A DNA stretch of 64,000 bases from Bifidobacterium thermophilum. GTDB taxonomy: Bacteria; Actinomycetota; Actinomycetes; Actinomycetales; Bifidobacteriaceae. The stretch covers positions 186,001 to 250,000 of the forward strand of contig JGZV01000001.1 in assembly GCA_000741495.1 (NCBI GenBank), written 5' to 3'. The translations under genes and the position numbers were made by a program. Below, piece after piece: positions 55,452 through 64,000 of this stretch; within the stretch, counting starts at the first letter, position 1, and each line of letters opens with the position of its first letter. The notes under the pieces are model-generated. The model ran no database searches, had not been told where the DNA came from, and saw nothing but the letters and a program-made list of their open reading frames with translations.

Positions 55452-56921
55452 CTACTGATTCGATTTGATGGCGTCGAGAGCGGGCACGCGCACCGCCTTG
55501 TTCGCCGGTCCGAACCCGGAAATCAGGCTAATCAGCGTGGCGAAGGCGATGGCAAACACGTACAGCCACCATGGGATCACCGAGATCCGCGCCGCCTCAT
55601 CGACGGTCCCGTTGCCCAGGATCGCCCATTGCAGGTGTTCCGCGCTGACGCCCCCATAACGGATGAGATTGATCGCCAGCGAAATCAACGCACTCACCAA
55701 ACAGCCGATCACGCCGCCGATGACGCCGATTGCGCCGGCTTCCACGAGGAACATCGCGCGGATGTCATGGACCGTGCAGCCGAGCGCTTTCATAATACCG
55801 ATTTCCCGCACCCGTTCGGTGACTGACATGACCATGGTGTTGGCGATGCCGATGGCGGCGACCAGCAGCGCGACCGCACCGATACCGCCGAGAATCAGCT
55901 GAATCGAGCGGGTTTGCTCTTTAAGTGAGTCCAGCATGTCCCGGCTCGAGGAGGTCGTGAATCCCATCGTCCTGATTTGGGATTCGACATCGGCGACATG
56001 GTCGATGTCCTGCACGCGCACGAGCGCCGAATCATAGGCCAGCGTGCCCGCCGCCGCATCCGGATGGATTTTCGCGACAAGGTCCTTCAACGTGGCTATG
56101 TCCATAAGCAGACCGGACGATGTGGCTTGTCCCTTGCCGTTGTCTTCCTTGAGCAGTCCGGAAACCTGGATTTGTGTTCCGGAACCTGAGCCCTCCGCCG
56201 TCTGTCCGTTCGAGGCGGTAGGGGTAGACGATGATGCCACATTCCCGGAATCATCGGTCTGCGCGGCGCCGACAGTGATCTTGGTCGTCAGGATGTTGAA
56301 GAACGGGTCCTGTGCGTCCGACTTGTCTTCGCAGCCTTCGGCACGCTGCTCGGGGGTGCAAGAATCCGCAAGATAGGACGGGCGCATGCGGAAATTGTCG
56401 CTTTCCGGGCGCAGACTGTCGATGAAATCGTATGCCGTGTACTGCCCGGCGAGTACATCGCCCTGACGATTCGGTTTGCGCCCGGAATCCAACTGGTAAT
56501 CCATGGCGTCGAACTGGGTCATATCAATGGCCTCGATTACACCGTTCTGATCGACATACCGATTCGCGGGACCGGCGGTAAGAATCGCATCTAAGTAGGT
56601 GACGTGTCCGGTCGCCCCGGCGACGTACTGCAGCGAGCGGAAATCCTTGACCGCCTTGTCGTCGATGCGCGCGGTCGCCGTGCCCGAACCGTCAGCCATA
56701 CCCATGCCGCCAGTATTGTTCGCGCCGGTTACGGTGATGATGGTCAAATCGCCCATCGAGGCGAGCATCTGCTTGTTCTGTTCGTCGATGCCGCTGCCGA
56801 GCGAGACCATGGTGACGATGGAGCAGCAGCCCACCACCACACCGAGCACGGTGAGTATGGTGCGTGATTTGCGGCGGAACAGGTTCTGCCGACACAGGTG
56901 CACAAGGTCGGAGAATCTCAT
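55452..56921 (-). CDS. ABC transporter permease, MacB/FtsX type
   Basis: A 489-residue permease. The N-terminal span (RTILTVLGVVVGCCSIVTMVSLG) is followed by an extracellular domain of about 310 residues containing a Ser/Thr/Gly-rich insert and a Cys pair (DSCTPEQRAEGCED). Three C-terminal spans and the coupling segment SVTERVREIGIMKALGC follow. Its start overlaps the CARDB-like gene by ATGA, making a three-gene operon ATPase - CARDB-like protein - permease. The extracellular domain is larger than that of the permease at 48.6 kb, so the two systems are distinct. Confidence 0.9.
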   Translation of the reverse strand: MRFSDLVHLCRQNLFRRKSRTILTVLGVVVGCCSIVTMVSLGSGIDEQNKQMLASMGDLTIITVTGANNTGGMGMADGSGTATARIDDKAVKDFRSLQYVAGATGHVTYLDAILTAGPANRYVDQNGVIEAIDMTQFDAMDYQLDSGRKPNRQGDVLAGQYTAYDFIDSLRPESDNFRMRPSYLADSCTPEQRAEGCEDKSDAQDPFFNILTTKITVGAAQTDDSGNVASSSTPTASNGQTAEGSGSGTQIQVSGLLKEDNGKGQATSSGLLMDIATLKDLVAKIHPDAAAGTLAYDSALVRVQDIDHVADVESQIRTMGFTTSSSRDMLDSLKEQTRSIQLILGGIGAVALLVAAIGIANTMVMSVTERVREIGIMKALGCTVHDIRAMFLVEAGAIGVIGGVIGCLVSALISLAINLIRYGGVSAEHLQWAILGNGTVDEAARISVIPWWLYVFAIAFATLISLISGFGPANKAVRVPALDAIKSNQ

Positions 56922-58141
56922 GAGCGCTCCCCCGGCTGCGGGGCGATTACCTCGGTGGGAGCCTGTCGGTCGGTATCATCCGCGGCAGGGGTATCGGAGG
57001 CGTGCCCCTGCGCTTCCAGCGTGTCGCCGCCGTCCTGGTCATCCTGCCAGTCATCCCACTGTTCGTCCATCGCTGAACGCTTCTTCTTGCGGTGACGCTT
57101 CACCAGCACCACAATCACGACAATCGCCACAATCGCAACGGCCGCGACCGTGGGCAGCAGCCAGACAGGTGTGCCCGGCTGTTCGTCCTGTATGTCCGCC
57201 GCAGTGTCGTCCATGGCGGGAACGGGTTCGGCGACCGTGAGTTTGACCGGGAATTCCTTGGTTTTCTGCTGACCGTCGGAATCTTCATACGTAACAGTGA
57301 TCTTCGCGTCCAAATCCCCACTGTCCGTGGGTGTGAACGCGTAGGCGATGGTTCCACTGCCACCGGAAGCGACGTTGCCGAGGTACTGCGTCTTTGATAC
57401 GGTGTCGAAGCCCTTGCCGTCCATCGTTGCTTCGACGTTCGAAATGTCGCCTTTGCCTTTGTTCACGTAGGCGAGGGTGATGGTGCTTTCCTGACCGTTC
57501 TGTGCGTCATCCGGAATGACGGGGTCGTTGATCTGGAAGCGATCTGGCTGACTGACAGGCACGGAGATCTTCTCGTCCACACTGTTGGAGCTGCGCTGCC
57601 CGGCATCCACGTATTCGTAACGGAAGCTGACGACCACTGCCTGTGCACCGCTTTTCGCGTCGATCAGGGCCTGCATTGGCACGGTCTGGCTTTGTGTGGC
57701 GCCCGCGGCCAGCTGGGGTACGTAGAAGGTGTTCGCGCCGCCGGCGATGGTCAGCCCGTCACCACCGTCCACACTGATGACCATATTCTGGACAGCCACC
57801 GACCCCTTGTTCTGGAAGGAGAAGCCGAGATTGAACTTGCCGCCGGCGGGAACGGAACCGTCGCCGTAGGTGAAATTCGTGATGATGACATTCGGCACCG
57901 GGCCTGCGATGGGGGCTGCGCTCTGTCCGGAATCGCCGCCAGCATTCTGGTCGGTATCGTCAACGGGTGTGGCGTGACGGGTGCCGGCATCCCCGGCGAC
58001 GATGGTATCGGCTGCCGCCGCGGCGGCGTCTCGGCCGGACGCCATCGCGCAGACGGGTGCGGACACACAGGCCACAATCAGGGCGGCGAGCGCGATGAGC
58101 GCGATAATCGGCTTGACGACGATGATTCGGGGACGGTTCAT
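56918..58141 (-). CDS. Cell-surface membrane protein with CARDB/S-layer-like (COG1361-type) repeats
   Basis: A 407-residue exported protein. The N-terminal signal (PIIALIALAALIVACVSAPVCA) is followed by an Ala/Asp-rich linker and two Ig-like segments: PNVIITNFTYGDGSVPAGGKFNLGFSFQNKGSVAVQ and PDRFQINDPVIPDDAQNGQESTITLAYVNKGKGDISN. A C-terminal membrane helix (WLLPTVAAVAIVAIVVIVVLV) and an acidic cytosolic tail with KRHRKKKR close it. It sits between the ATPase and permease genes, so it is probably a dedicated extracytoplasmic partner, in the place of a MacA adaptor. The start ATG 58141 has only a weak AAAG-type ribosome site. Confidence 0.78.
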   Translation of the reverse strand: MNRPRIIVVKPIIALIALAALIVACVSAPVCAMASGRDAAAAAADTIVAGDAGTRHATPVDDTDQNAGGDSGQSAAPIAGPVPNVIITNFTYGDGSVPAGGKFNLGFSFQNKGSVAVQNMVISVDGGDGLTIAGGANTFYVPQLAAGATQSQTVPMQALIDAKSGAQAVVVSFRYEYVDAGQRSSNSVDEKISVPVSQPDRFQINDPVIPDDAQNGQESTITLAYVNKGKGDISNVEATMDGKGFDTVSKTQYLGNVASGGSGTIAYAFTPTDSGDLDAKITVTYEDSDGQQKTKEFPVKLTVAEPVPAMDDTAADIQDEQPGTPVWLLPTVAAVAIVAIVVIVVLVKRHRKKKRSAMDEQWDDWQDDQDGGDTLEAQGHASDTPAADDTDRQAPTEVIAPQPGERS

Positions 58142-58233
58142 GGTGGTCTTTCTCTCTGGTTTTCGGAAAATTTGCTGTTGAGGAATGCTGCTGTGCAATT
58201 GACGCGGGGCACCCGGCTGCGCGTGATATCGGC

Positions 58234-59070
58234 CTATTCGTCTTGCTCGGTGTCGTGGACGATACGCCCGTCCAACAAGGTGACGATGCGATCCGCGTAG
58301 GCGGCCATATGCTCGTCATGCGTGACCAGCACGATGGTCTGGCCATTCTCGCGGGCAAAATCACGGATCATGTCCATGATGTCGACTTTCGTCTTGGAAT
58401 CAAGATTGCCGGTCGGTTCGTCGGCGAACACGACTTGCGGGCGGGTGACGAACGCGCGGGCGATACCAACACGCTGCTGCTGGCCGCCGGACATCTGCGA
58501 GGGGTAATGGTTCAGGCGTTTGCCGAGCCCGACGCGCCTGAGCATCGCCCGCGCCCGGGCTTCGCGCTCCTCGCGTGGCACCCCGCGGAACATGAGCGGC
58601 ATCGCAACGTTTTCGACGGCGTTGAGTCCGGGTAGCAGATTGTAGGACTGGAAAACGAAACCGATGTGCTTTTGCCTAAATTCGGCGAGTTCGCGCTCGT
58701 CGAGCCGCGAGACGACGATGCCGCCAATCCGCACGCCTCCGCGCGTCGGGCGTTCCATACCGGCAAGCTGGTTGAGCAGCGTGGATTTGCCTGAACCGGA
58801 TTCACCGTAGATGCAGCAGATCTGGCCGCGCGCGATGTCGAGGCTGATCCGATCGAGGGCGATGACATGTTCGGCGCCCATGACGTATTCCTTGCGCAGG
58901 TTGCGCACTTCGATCATCGGGCGTCCGGAGGCGGGATGCATGCCGCTGTGCCGTGCGGTCCGAGGAGCCGGGGTTGCGAGCGCGCCCGAGGCATCCGGTA
59001 CTGCCGACGCATCCGGTGCAATCGATGCATCCGTATTGGCCGTAGGTGGCGGCGACGCGAGCCAAGCCAT
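58234..59070 (-). CDS. ABC transporter ATP-binding protein, MacB/LolD type
   Basis: A 278-residue ATPase with an unusual N-terminal extension of about 50 residues, Ala/Pro/Ser-rich and repetitive (DAS units). The core fold then begins MIEVRNLRKEYVMG. It has Walker A GESGSGKST, Q loop VFQSYNLLPGLNAV, signature [14 protein letters not shown], Walker B VVFADEPTGNLDS and H loop VTHDEH. GAAGGG precedes the ATG at 59070. A translation start at the internal MIEVR would give the family-typical size; which is used is undecided. It leads the three-gene operon to 55452. Confidence 0.92.
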   Translation of the reverse strand: MAWLASPPPTANTDASIAPDASAVPDASGALATPAPRTARHSGMHPASGRPMIEVRNLRKEYVMGAEHVIALDRISLDIARGQICCIYGESGSGKSTLLNQLAGMERPTRGGVRIGGIVVSRLDERELAEFRQKHIGFVFQSYNLLPGLNAVENVAMPLMFRGVPREEREARARAMLRRVGLGKRLNHYPSQMSGGQQQRVGIARAFVTRPQVVFADEPTGNLDSKTKVDIMDMIRDFARENGQTIVLVTHDEHMAAYADRIVTLLDGRIVHDTEQDE

Positions 59071-59228
59071 AGGCGTCCCTTCTCATCTCACGGCCCCTCA
59101 ACACAGCGGTGCCGTATTCATCACTTCAAGTATTCATCCGAGTATATGTCTGAACACCGCCATACGCCACCTGCCGATACCGCCGGCATGCCGTATGGCG
59201 GGCGGCGGACGTACGTCCCTGATGCTGC

Positions 59229-59234
59229 TATAAT
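59229..59234 (+). promoter_or_regulatory. -10 box of tRNA-Arg
   Basis: Perfect TATAAT, 17 nt before the tRNA 5' end. No clear -35 box. Confidence 0.55.
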
Positions 59235-59251
59235 GGCACACGTTGTCTTAT

Positions 59252-59325
59252 GGCCCCGTAGCTCAGTTGGATAGAGCAGGAAACTTCTAATTTCAAGGTC
59301 GTCGGTTCGAATCCGACCGGGGTCA
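59252..59325 (+). tRNA. tRNA-Arg (TCT anticodon)
   Basis: Acceptor GGCCCCG pairs with CGGGGTC; D arm GCTC/GAGC; anticodon loop CTTCTAA on stem GGAAA/TTTCA (one imperfect pair); T arm GTCGG-TTCGAAT-CCGAC; discriminator A. CCA is not encoded; CTTTT follows immediately. It would read AGA and AGG codons, rare in this genome. No integrase or direct repeat of its 3' end was seen nearby. Confidence 0.95.
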
Positions 59326-59715
59326 CTTTTGCGTAGCCGACGGAAAGTCCGGAATGGACCGGCGGTTCCGGGTTCCTGTAATCGAAGCAGGTCAGGAAGA
59401 GCGTTATAGCAATCTATTCGCGTCATAGTGCACGAGATACGCCCGCAGTTCCATTGCCCTACAGTCGGCGAAATACAGGAATCCCGAGATGGCAACGCAA
59501 CCGCCACACCCCGCAGCGGACACGAACCAGTAGGAGCAAGATACGCCGGCTTCTCCATCACATTGCATGAGACACCCACGTACAACCGCCGATCTGCAAA
59601 CGGCGGAACACGGGAACCACGAGATAGCTGACTAACTGCGAATCCCCGAAGCGGCAACCACGCAGGAAACGCGAGATGCGCCCGCTCCCACGCCAAAACC
59701 ATGCGGATCAGCGAA
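59326..59715. other. Intergenic region without a supported gene
   Basis: Frames on both strands lack protein-like features. Short related motifs of the form GGAA-C-CGAGAT recur at about 59478, 59611 and 59664, and similar ones in the last 200 bases of the window; they may be a weak repeat family. Confidence 0.4.
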
Positions 59716-60909
59716 TCAGTCAATGATCCACGACAAGCCGACCAGCACCACCAGGAACAATACGTTGACCGCGGTATACACCGCCAAATACCGGCCCTTC
59801 TTATCCGGATACTGCCGGGCCACATTCTTATACGACACCAACGACGCCATCGACGCAATCAGCGTGCCCATGCCACCCAGATTCGTGCCGATGATCAGAT
59901 GCCGCCAATCATTGCAGAAGCCCGACAGCAGAATCGTCGTCGGCACATTGCTGATGACCTGGCTGGACGCGACCGCCACCTCAAGCGGATGGCCACCCAC
60001 CAAAGACGCCGCAAGCGAATAAAACGCGGGCACACGCTTCATATTGCCGATGAAAATGAAGAACATGATAAACGTCAGCGGCAGACCCCAGTCCACCTTC
60101 TTAAACGCCTTACGGTCAGCAAACAGGAACACGCCGAACACCACAACGCACATCACCCAGATTGGCACCAGGTCGCCGACCACCAGCAAGCACAGCAGGA
60201 ACAACACCGCATACACCCACACGCGCCAGCCGCCATGGCCGGCACCATACCCCGTCAAACGAATCTCATCAGGCTGCGGCCGATCAGGCTGCGGGGCGAG
60301 CACCCCACGCTCGATATCCTCACTGTTCAGTTCACTGAACCGGCTCACCGGCTTGTTACCAAACGCAATCGAAATCACCACAATCAGCAGTACCGCGGCC
60401 ACAGCAGAATACGGAGCCATAATGCTGATGAACGGCCACGTAGGAATCCCCGACAACGCTTTGAGATACAAATTATGCGCATTGCCGACCGGAGTGAGCA
60501 TACTGCCGACATTCGCCCCCACCGTCATCAACGTAGCCACCAGCACCGCCGACGATTCCATCCCCGCCATCGTCAACACAGAAATCGCGAACGGGATGAA
60601 CGTGACCAGCGCGACATCATTCGTAATCAGCATCGCCGAAAAATACGTCAACGACACCAACACCAAGACCACGCCACGCTGGGTGCGCACCATGCGCAGC
60701 AAACGCGAGCCGATCATACGGAACACGCCGATACGCTGGAACCCACACACCACCAGCATGAGACACACCAGCTGCGCAATCGTTTTCGAATGCACATAAC
60801 CGCCATACTCGGCGTCCGGAGGCATGATGAAGCAGGAAATAATCGCAAGAACCGTGGCGACGATAAGAATAGTTTCGCTTTTGAACACTTCAAGCAACCA
60901 ACGCCGCAT
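59716..60909 (-). CDS. SLC13/ArsB-CitM type anion or citrate permease
   Basis: A 397-residue inner-membrane transporter with about 10-11 hydrophobic helices. Two repeat halves carry re-entrant loops typical of the ion transporter superfamily: SAMLITNDVALVTFIPF and MTVGANVGSMLTPVGNAHNLYL in the first half; SNVPTTILLSGFC and IGTNLGGMGTLIASMASLVSY in the second. A cytosolic linker around residue 205-230 separates them. The start MRRWLLEV (60909) follows GGAGGACTGG. Substrates in the family include dicarboxylates, citrate, arsenite and sodium; the sequence does not decide. A perfect palindrome lies 41 nt upstream of the start. Confidence 0.82.
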   Translation of the reverse strand: MRRWLLEVFKSETILIVATVLAIISCFIMPPDAEYGGYVHSKTIAQLVCLMLVVCGFQRIGVFRMIGSRLLRMVRTQRGVVLVLVSLTYFSAMLITNDVALVTFIPFAISVLTMAGMESSAVLVATLMTVGANVGSMLTPVGNAHNLYLKALSGIPTWPFISIMAPYSAVAAVLLIVVISIAFGNKPVSRFSELNSEDIERGVLAPQPDRPQPDEIRLTGYGAGHGGWRVWVYAVLFLLCLLVVGDLVPIWVMCVVVFGVFLFADRKAFKKVDWGLPLTFIMFFIFIGNMKRVPAFYSLAASLVGGHPLEVAVASSQVISNVPTTILLSGFCNDWRHLIIGTNLGGMGTLIASMASLVSYKNVARQYPDKKGRYLAVYTAVNVLFLVVLVGLSWIID

Positions 60910-60950
60910 CCAGTCCTCCGTGAAATTGAGTTGAACCCAAGGTGAATTCA

Positions 60951-60972
60951 ACATGTCGCGTTCGCGACATGT
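60951..60972 (-). promoter_or_regulatory. Perfect palindromic operator candidate before the permease gene
   Basis: 10-bp arms ACATGTCGCG and CGCGACATGT with a 2-nt centre. It lies where the permease transcript should start, just downstream of TACTAT/CTATTA sequences on the minus strand. Confidence 0.6.
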
Positions 60973-61230
60973 CTAATAGTAGCGGGAAAACCGCGCAGGA
61001 TTGAGCCAATCACGGCGTGTCCGCATGCGTTGCTCCGACCGCCGGCGAAAAGGTCGGCGCCACCACTCCACGAAGCCGCATGATACCGCCGGTCGCACAC
61101 CGCAACGCCGCCGACCGGCCGGAGCCAACATCCACACAAATACGACACAACCTAGGCCCCGACACCCATCAAACCAGCCCGAACATCACCACACCACGCG
61201 ACACGGCACACACCAGACATGCCGTCAACG

Positions 61231-63579
61231 TCACAGCGACACCGTCACCACCGTCACCGAATACGCCGGCATACCCAACGCGAACCGCACCGGAGGGCCA
61301 GCCATAGCGAAGGTATCCTCACGTCGTTCAGCCGCCTCAGACGACACACCGTCAACACCGAGCTCGTTGCGCGCATTGGGATCCGCAGACAGCCTGACCA
61401 CCCTCAACTTGCACGCACTACGATTACGGGGCGCACTACTGAGCACGCGCAGCCCAAACGAGACGTCAAGTGTGACATCAATACGATCCGCGCTGGTATT
61501 GACCAGTTTGACAAACCGCGTATCCTCACTACCGGTCGCGCTGACGAACAAGCGATCGGCCACGCCGCGCTCGCCATCACGGTTCTCGAACAAGCATTCA
61601 TACGCCATCGGGCCGATATGCGTGGCGAACAACCGCTCGACCTCGGCGTTGAGCGTCGGCATGACCGTGCGCGCGTCGAATTCAATGAGGTTCTGCATCC
61701 AACCTTTGCCTTGTGCGTGAGCCAGCAGCGGCGCATACGATGTCATGCGCACCACGTCGCTGTTACGCTCGCAGCCCGTGAGGAAGGCCGCCTCGCCGAG
61801 TGCGGAAGCCCACGTGTTGGCGTGTGCGTTGTCTTGCTTGCGGCCGGCGAGATATCCGTTCGCCGAATACTCCCCGACCATCACGCCGGCGGAATCACGC
61901 GGATACTTGTCGTATCGATGGGCTTGTGAGGCGAACCATTCAGGCGTGTGGTAGGAATGCTCGTCCACGATGACGCGGCTGCCGGCGAGTGGCGGATCAC
62001 AGGCGAGGAGCATCCGCCCGCGTCCTGCGGCGATATCACGCGCATGATTCCACGCCCGACGCATCGACAGGCGATACGGAAACAGTCCGGCGCTCATCAC
62101 ACATAGGATCGACGGATAGCGTTCGTGGATCGCCTTGGCGATGGCATCGAACCGTTCCATATATCCTTCGCCGTAATTCTCATTGCCGATGCCGACCATG
62201 TCGAGGCCGAACGGCGCCGGATGACCCATATCGCGACGGACACGCGCCCACTGACTGGTATCCGGATCACCGTTGGCGAATTCGATGAGATCAAGATAAT
62301 CCTGAACGACCACATCACGGAAATACTCGCTGTCCACAGGAATGGACTGCGGGTCTCGGTACGGCGACTGACAGGTCATGCCCGCGAACAGGGTCGGCAG
62401 CGGCTTGGCGCCCAGATCCTCGCACAGGCAGAAATACTCGTAGAAGCCAATCTGGTAGCCCTGCGAATAGCTTGAACCGTCCGGCATGCGAAACGCCCAC
62501 ATATTGTATTGCTGACGCCGCGCGTATAGGGCACCGATCGTGTCTTTCCAGCGGTACTCGTTGCCCGGCGTGACGCCTTCGGTGATGCAGCCGCCTGGGA
62601 ACCGCAGGAACGCCGGTTTGAGCGCCGCGATGGCTTCGACCAGGTCGCGGCGGAATCTGCCGTACCGCCATTTGGGGTCGCCCGCGCCCCACGTGTCCGC
62701 GTCCATGAGGCTGACGCAGTCAAGGTCGATGACGGCCGGCGTGGGGTCGGGCGGATGAGTCAAGCCGGCGACGTCATGCGAACCAATGCCATCGGCGTTA
62801 TCGCCCACAGAAACGGCGGACATATCCATGCCGGCATTGCCGGCCGTTGCCGCGAATCCGATGTGGAGCTTGCCAAGACCGGATACCAAGCCTGACAGCG
62901 TACACGACAGGTGGATCCAACCGTTGTCAGAAGCCTCATCAGGAGCAATCGGACTCGTTGACGCCCCCGGATCGGCGATGTGATCGCCTGTGTCACCGCT
63001 GACGGCACCACCACCTTCCGCACTGAAACCGCCGCAGGATATCGTCACACAATCCGTAAGCGGCATGTCGGCGGCATCAATCACACTGACCGTCAATGTG
63101 ACGGCTCCGGCAACCGGGCGCGCATACACGCCAAACTCGTAGCGATGCCCCCGTTCGATGGCCATCGCGCAATCCCCGGCATGCGTGCCGCCGGCGGTAT
63201 ATCCAAGGTTCTCAAGACTGGCATGGTCGCAATCGACGGGGAAGGCGATACGGACGTATCTGCTGTTCTTGTGCAATGGCGGCGCCGGGCACTCGGTGTC
63301 AACCCGTTCACCATGCTCGCCACGGGTCTGCGTGCCACAGCTCGTCGCATCAACCCCGTTGAACCGCCAGAACCGCAGGGGGTCGGCCTCGGTACGCCAC
63401 CGGTCCGCGCCACGGACACGCATACTGCTGTGCTGTAAATACACGCCGTCGAAACTGTAATTGTTGACCATGTTGGCGTTCAGACCGCCGTCAATCGACA
63501 TGTTGATGTCCTCAAGAAACGCGCCATACAGCCGTTCGCTGACCGGGTGCGCCGCCGACCCCACCATAATCGTGACCAT
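61231..63579 (-). CDS. GH51 alpha-L-arabinofuranosidase
   Basis: The family removes arabinofuranosyl groups from arabinan, arabinoxylan and their oligosaccharides. The 782-residue protein has the start ERLYGAFLEDINMSIDGGLNANMV. A long insert (about residues 85-280) resembles a carbohydrate-binding beta-sandwich. The TIM-barrel then begins LRFPGGCITEG and carries the acid/base Glu467 in GIGNENYGEG and the likely nucleophile Glu570 in VGEYSANG. A C-terminal beta-domain ends it. There is no signal peptide, so it is probably intracellular and acts on imported oligosaccharides. The ATG at 63579 is preceded by AGGAACC. It stands alone; no ABC sugar transporter or LacI regulator is adjacent. Confidence 0.9.
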   Translation of the reverse strand: MVTIMVGSAAHPVSERLYGAFLEDINMSIDGGLNANMVNNYSFDGVYLQHSSMRVRGADRWRTEADPLRFWRFNGVDATSCGTQTRGEHGERVDTECPAPPLHKNSRYVRIAFPVDCDHASLENLGYTAGGTHAGDCAMAIERGHRYEFGVYARPVAGAVTLTVSVIDAADMPLTDCVTISCGGFSAEGGGAVSGDTGDHIADPGASTSPIAPDEASDNGWIHLSCTLSGLVSGLGKLHIGFAATAGNAGMDMSAVSVGDNADGIGSHDVAGLTHPPDPTPAVIDLDCVSLMDADTWGAGDPKWRYGRFRRDLVEAIAALKPAFLRFPGGCITEGVTPGNEYRWKDTIGALYARRQQYNMWAFRMPDGSSYSQGYQIGFYEYFCLCEDLGAKPLPTLFAGMTCQSPYRDPQSIPVDSEYFRDVVVQDYLDLIEFANGDPDTSQWARVRRDMGHPAPFGLDMVGIGNENYGEGYMERFDAIAKAIHERYPSILCVMSAGLFPYRLSMRRAWNHARDIAAGRGRMLLACDPPLAGSRVIVDEHSYHTPEWFASQAHRYDKYPRDSAGVMVGEYSANGYLAGRKQDNAHANTWASALGEAAFLTGCERNSDVVRMTSYAPLLAHAQGKGWMQNLIEFDARTVMPTLNAEVERLFATHIGPMAYECLFENRDGERGVADRLFVSATGSEDTRFVKLVNTSADRIDVTLDVSFGLRVLSSAPRNRSACKLRVVRLSADPNARNELGVDGVSSEAAERREDTFAMAGPPVRFALGMPAYSVTVVTVSL

Positions 63580-64000
63580 GGTTCCTATCGTAGGCGAGGC
63601 GGGGTGATTTTCCCCGGTAGCGCAGGTGCTTCGCGCGTCGTGTATGTCACGACGTGCGAGGTGCGATGCGTAGTGGCCGAAAAGGTGGATTATGACGCGG
63701 TCTCCGGGTCCCTGCGCGCAGGCTGGCACAGGCGCTGGGCGTTACCGGCCCATCTCGGCAGCATCGCACAGATGCATGTATATCGGCGTGATGGCGGCAT
63801 CACCGCCGCCCGGCATCGCGCGCCTGCACTTCCATCTCCCGGTTCCCGCACACGAGCCGGCGCAGCGACCAGGAGATACGCGACTACCCCGTCAGTGCGG
63901 CACAGATGCACCCTCATATGCGACGTCCTGCGACCGTCTGCCGGCAAGCCCGCCCAGATACGGGCGTATCTCCCGGCTTCCGCACGGCGTACCTCTCGGC
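63580..64000. other. Non-coding end of window
   Basis: I see no supported gene. GGGAGAT-containing motifs near 63828, 63870 and 63965 resemble those at 59.5-59.7 kb. The promoter of the GH51 gene should lie at 63590-63680, but no convincing hexamers are visible. Confidence 0.4.

Noticed and set aside
59252..59325. tRNA-Arg as an integration site of a mobile element
   Set aside because: No integrase, no repeat of the tRNA 3' end and ordinary flanking genes.
59121..59858. 245-codon minus-strand open frame over tRNA-Arg
   Set aside because: It covers the complement of a tRNA and overlaps the permease gene; no protein-like features.

Overview
The window looks like chromosomal core DNA of a Bifidobacterium. 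It is high-GC and actinobacterial in character, with an EF-P carrying a PGKGP loop, and it is dense in housekeeping genes. No phage, insertion sequence, integrase or CRISPR array is visible. The two ends cut into carB (left) and non-coding sequence (right).

Layout. 1-3.8 kb: efp-nusB-carA-carB on the minus strand. 4-5 kb: an FMN-dependent alpha-hydroxy-acid oxidoreductase. 5.3-9.7 kb: the str operon rpsL-rpsG-fusA-tuf. 9.7-11.2 kb: a mostly non-coding stretch holding a candidate 46-codon gene, one copy of an intergenic repeat element and tRNA-His. 11.5-20.2 kb: a polyamine- or GABA-type module (class III aminotransferase, PotD/C/B/A-like ABC importer with a frameshifted ATPase, an Lrp/AsnC regulator and an aldehyde dehydrogenase). 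20.4-22.4 kb: an orphan type IV pilin-like protein and a GT4 glycosyltransferase. 22.5-37 kb and 51.6-53.3 kb: most of the purine pathway (purT, purC, purL, purF, purM, purD, purK, purE), interrupted by three hypothetical membrane proteins and galE. 37.6-44.2 kb: cell-envelope genes (LtaS-like sulfatase, esterase, MprF-like protein). 45-49.8 kb: a secreted beta-gamma-crystallin/I36-like protein, a frameshifted lipoprotein and a MacAB-like exporter whose adaptor carries a peptidoglycan-binding domain. 49.9-51.5 kb: zinc-binding lipoprotein and Zur-type regulator with a perfect Fur-type box. 53.5-55.4 kb: a DXS-like enzyme. 55.5-59.1 kb: a second MacB-type ABC system with a CARDB-like membrane protein. 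59.25 kb: tRNA-Arg. 59.7-63.6 kb: an anion/citrate-type permease behind a perfect palindrome, and a GH51 arabinofuranosidase.

Two themes stand out. First, the intergenic regions carry several families of hairpin repeats shared between distant loci: a 20-bp palindrome repeated four times at 72-73 bp spacing in two places, a 40-nt hairpin family starting about 15 nt after stop codons, and a 46-nt hairpin family with a 14-nt loop, associated at two loci with a two-copy element. Second, three genes (potA, purC, the lipoprotein) are each broken by one base at a homopolymer, so sequence error, slippage and real mutation must be told apart before the strain is called a purine auxotroph.
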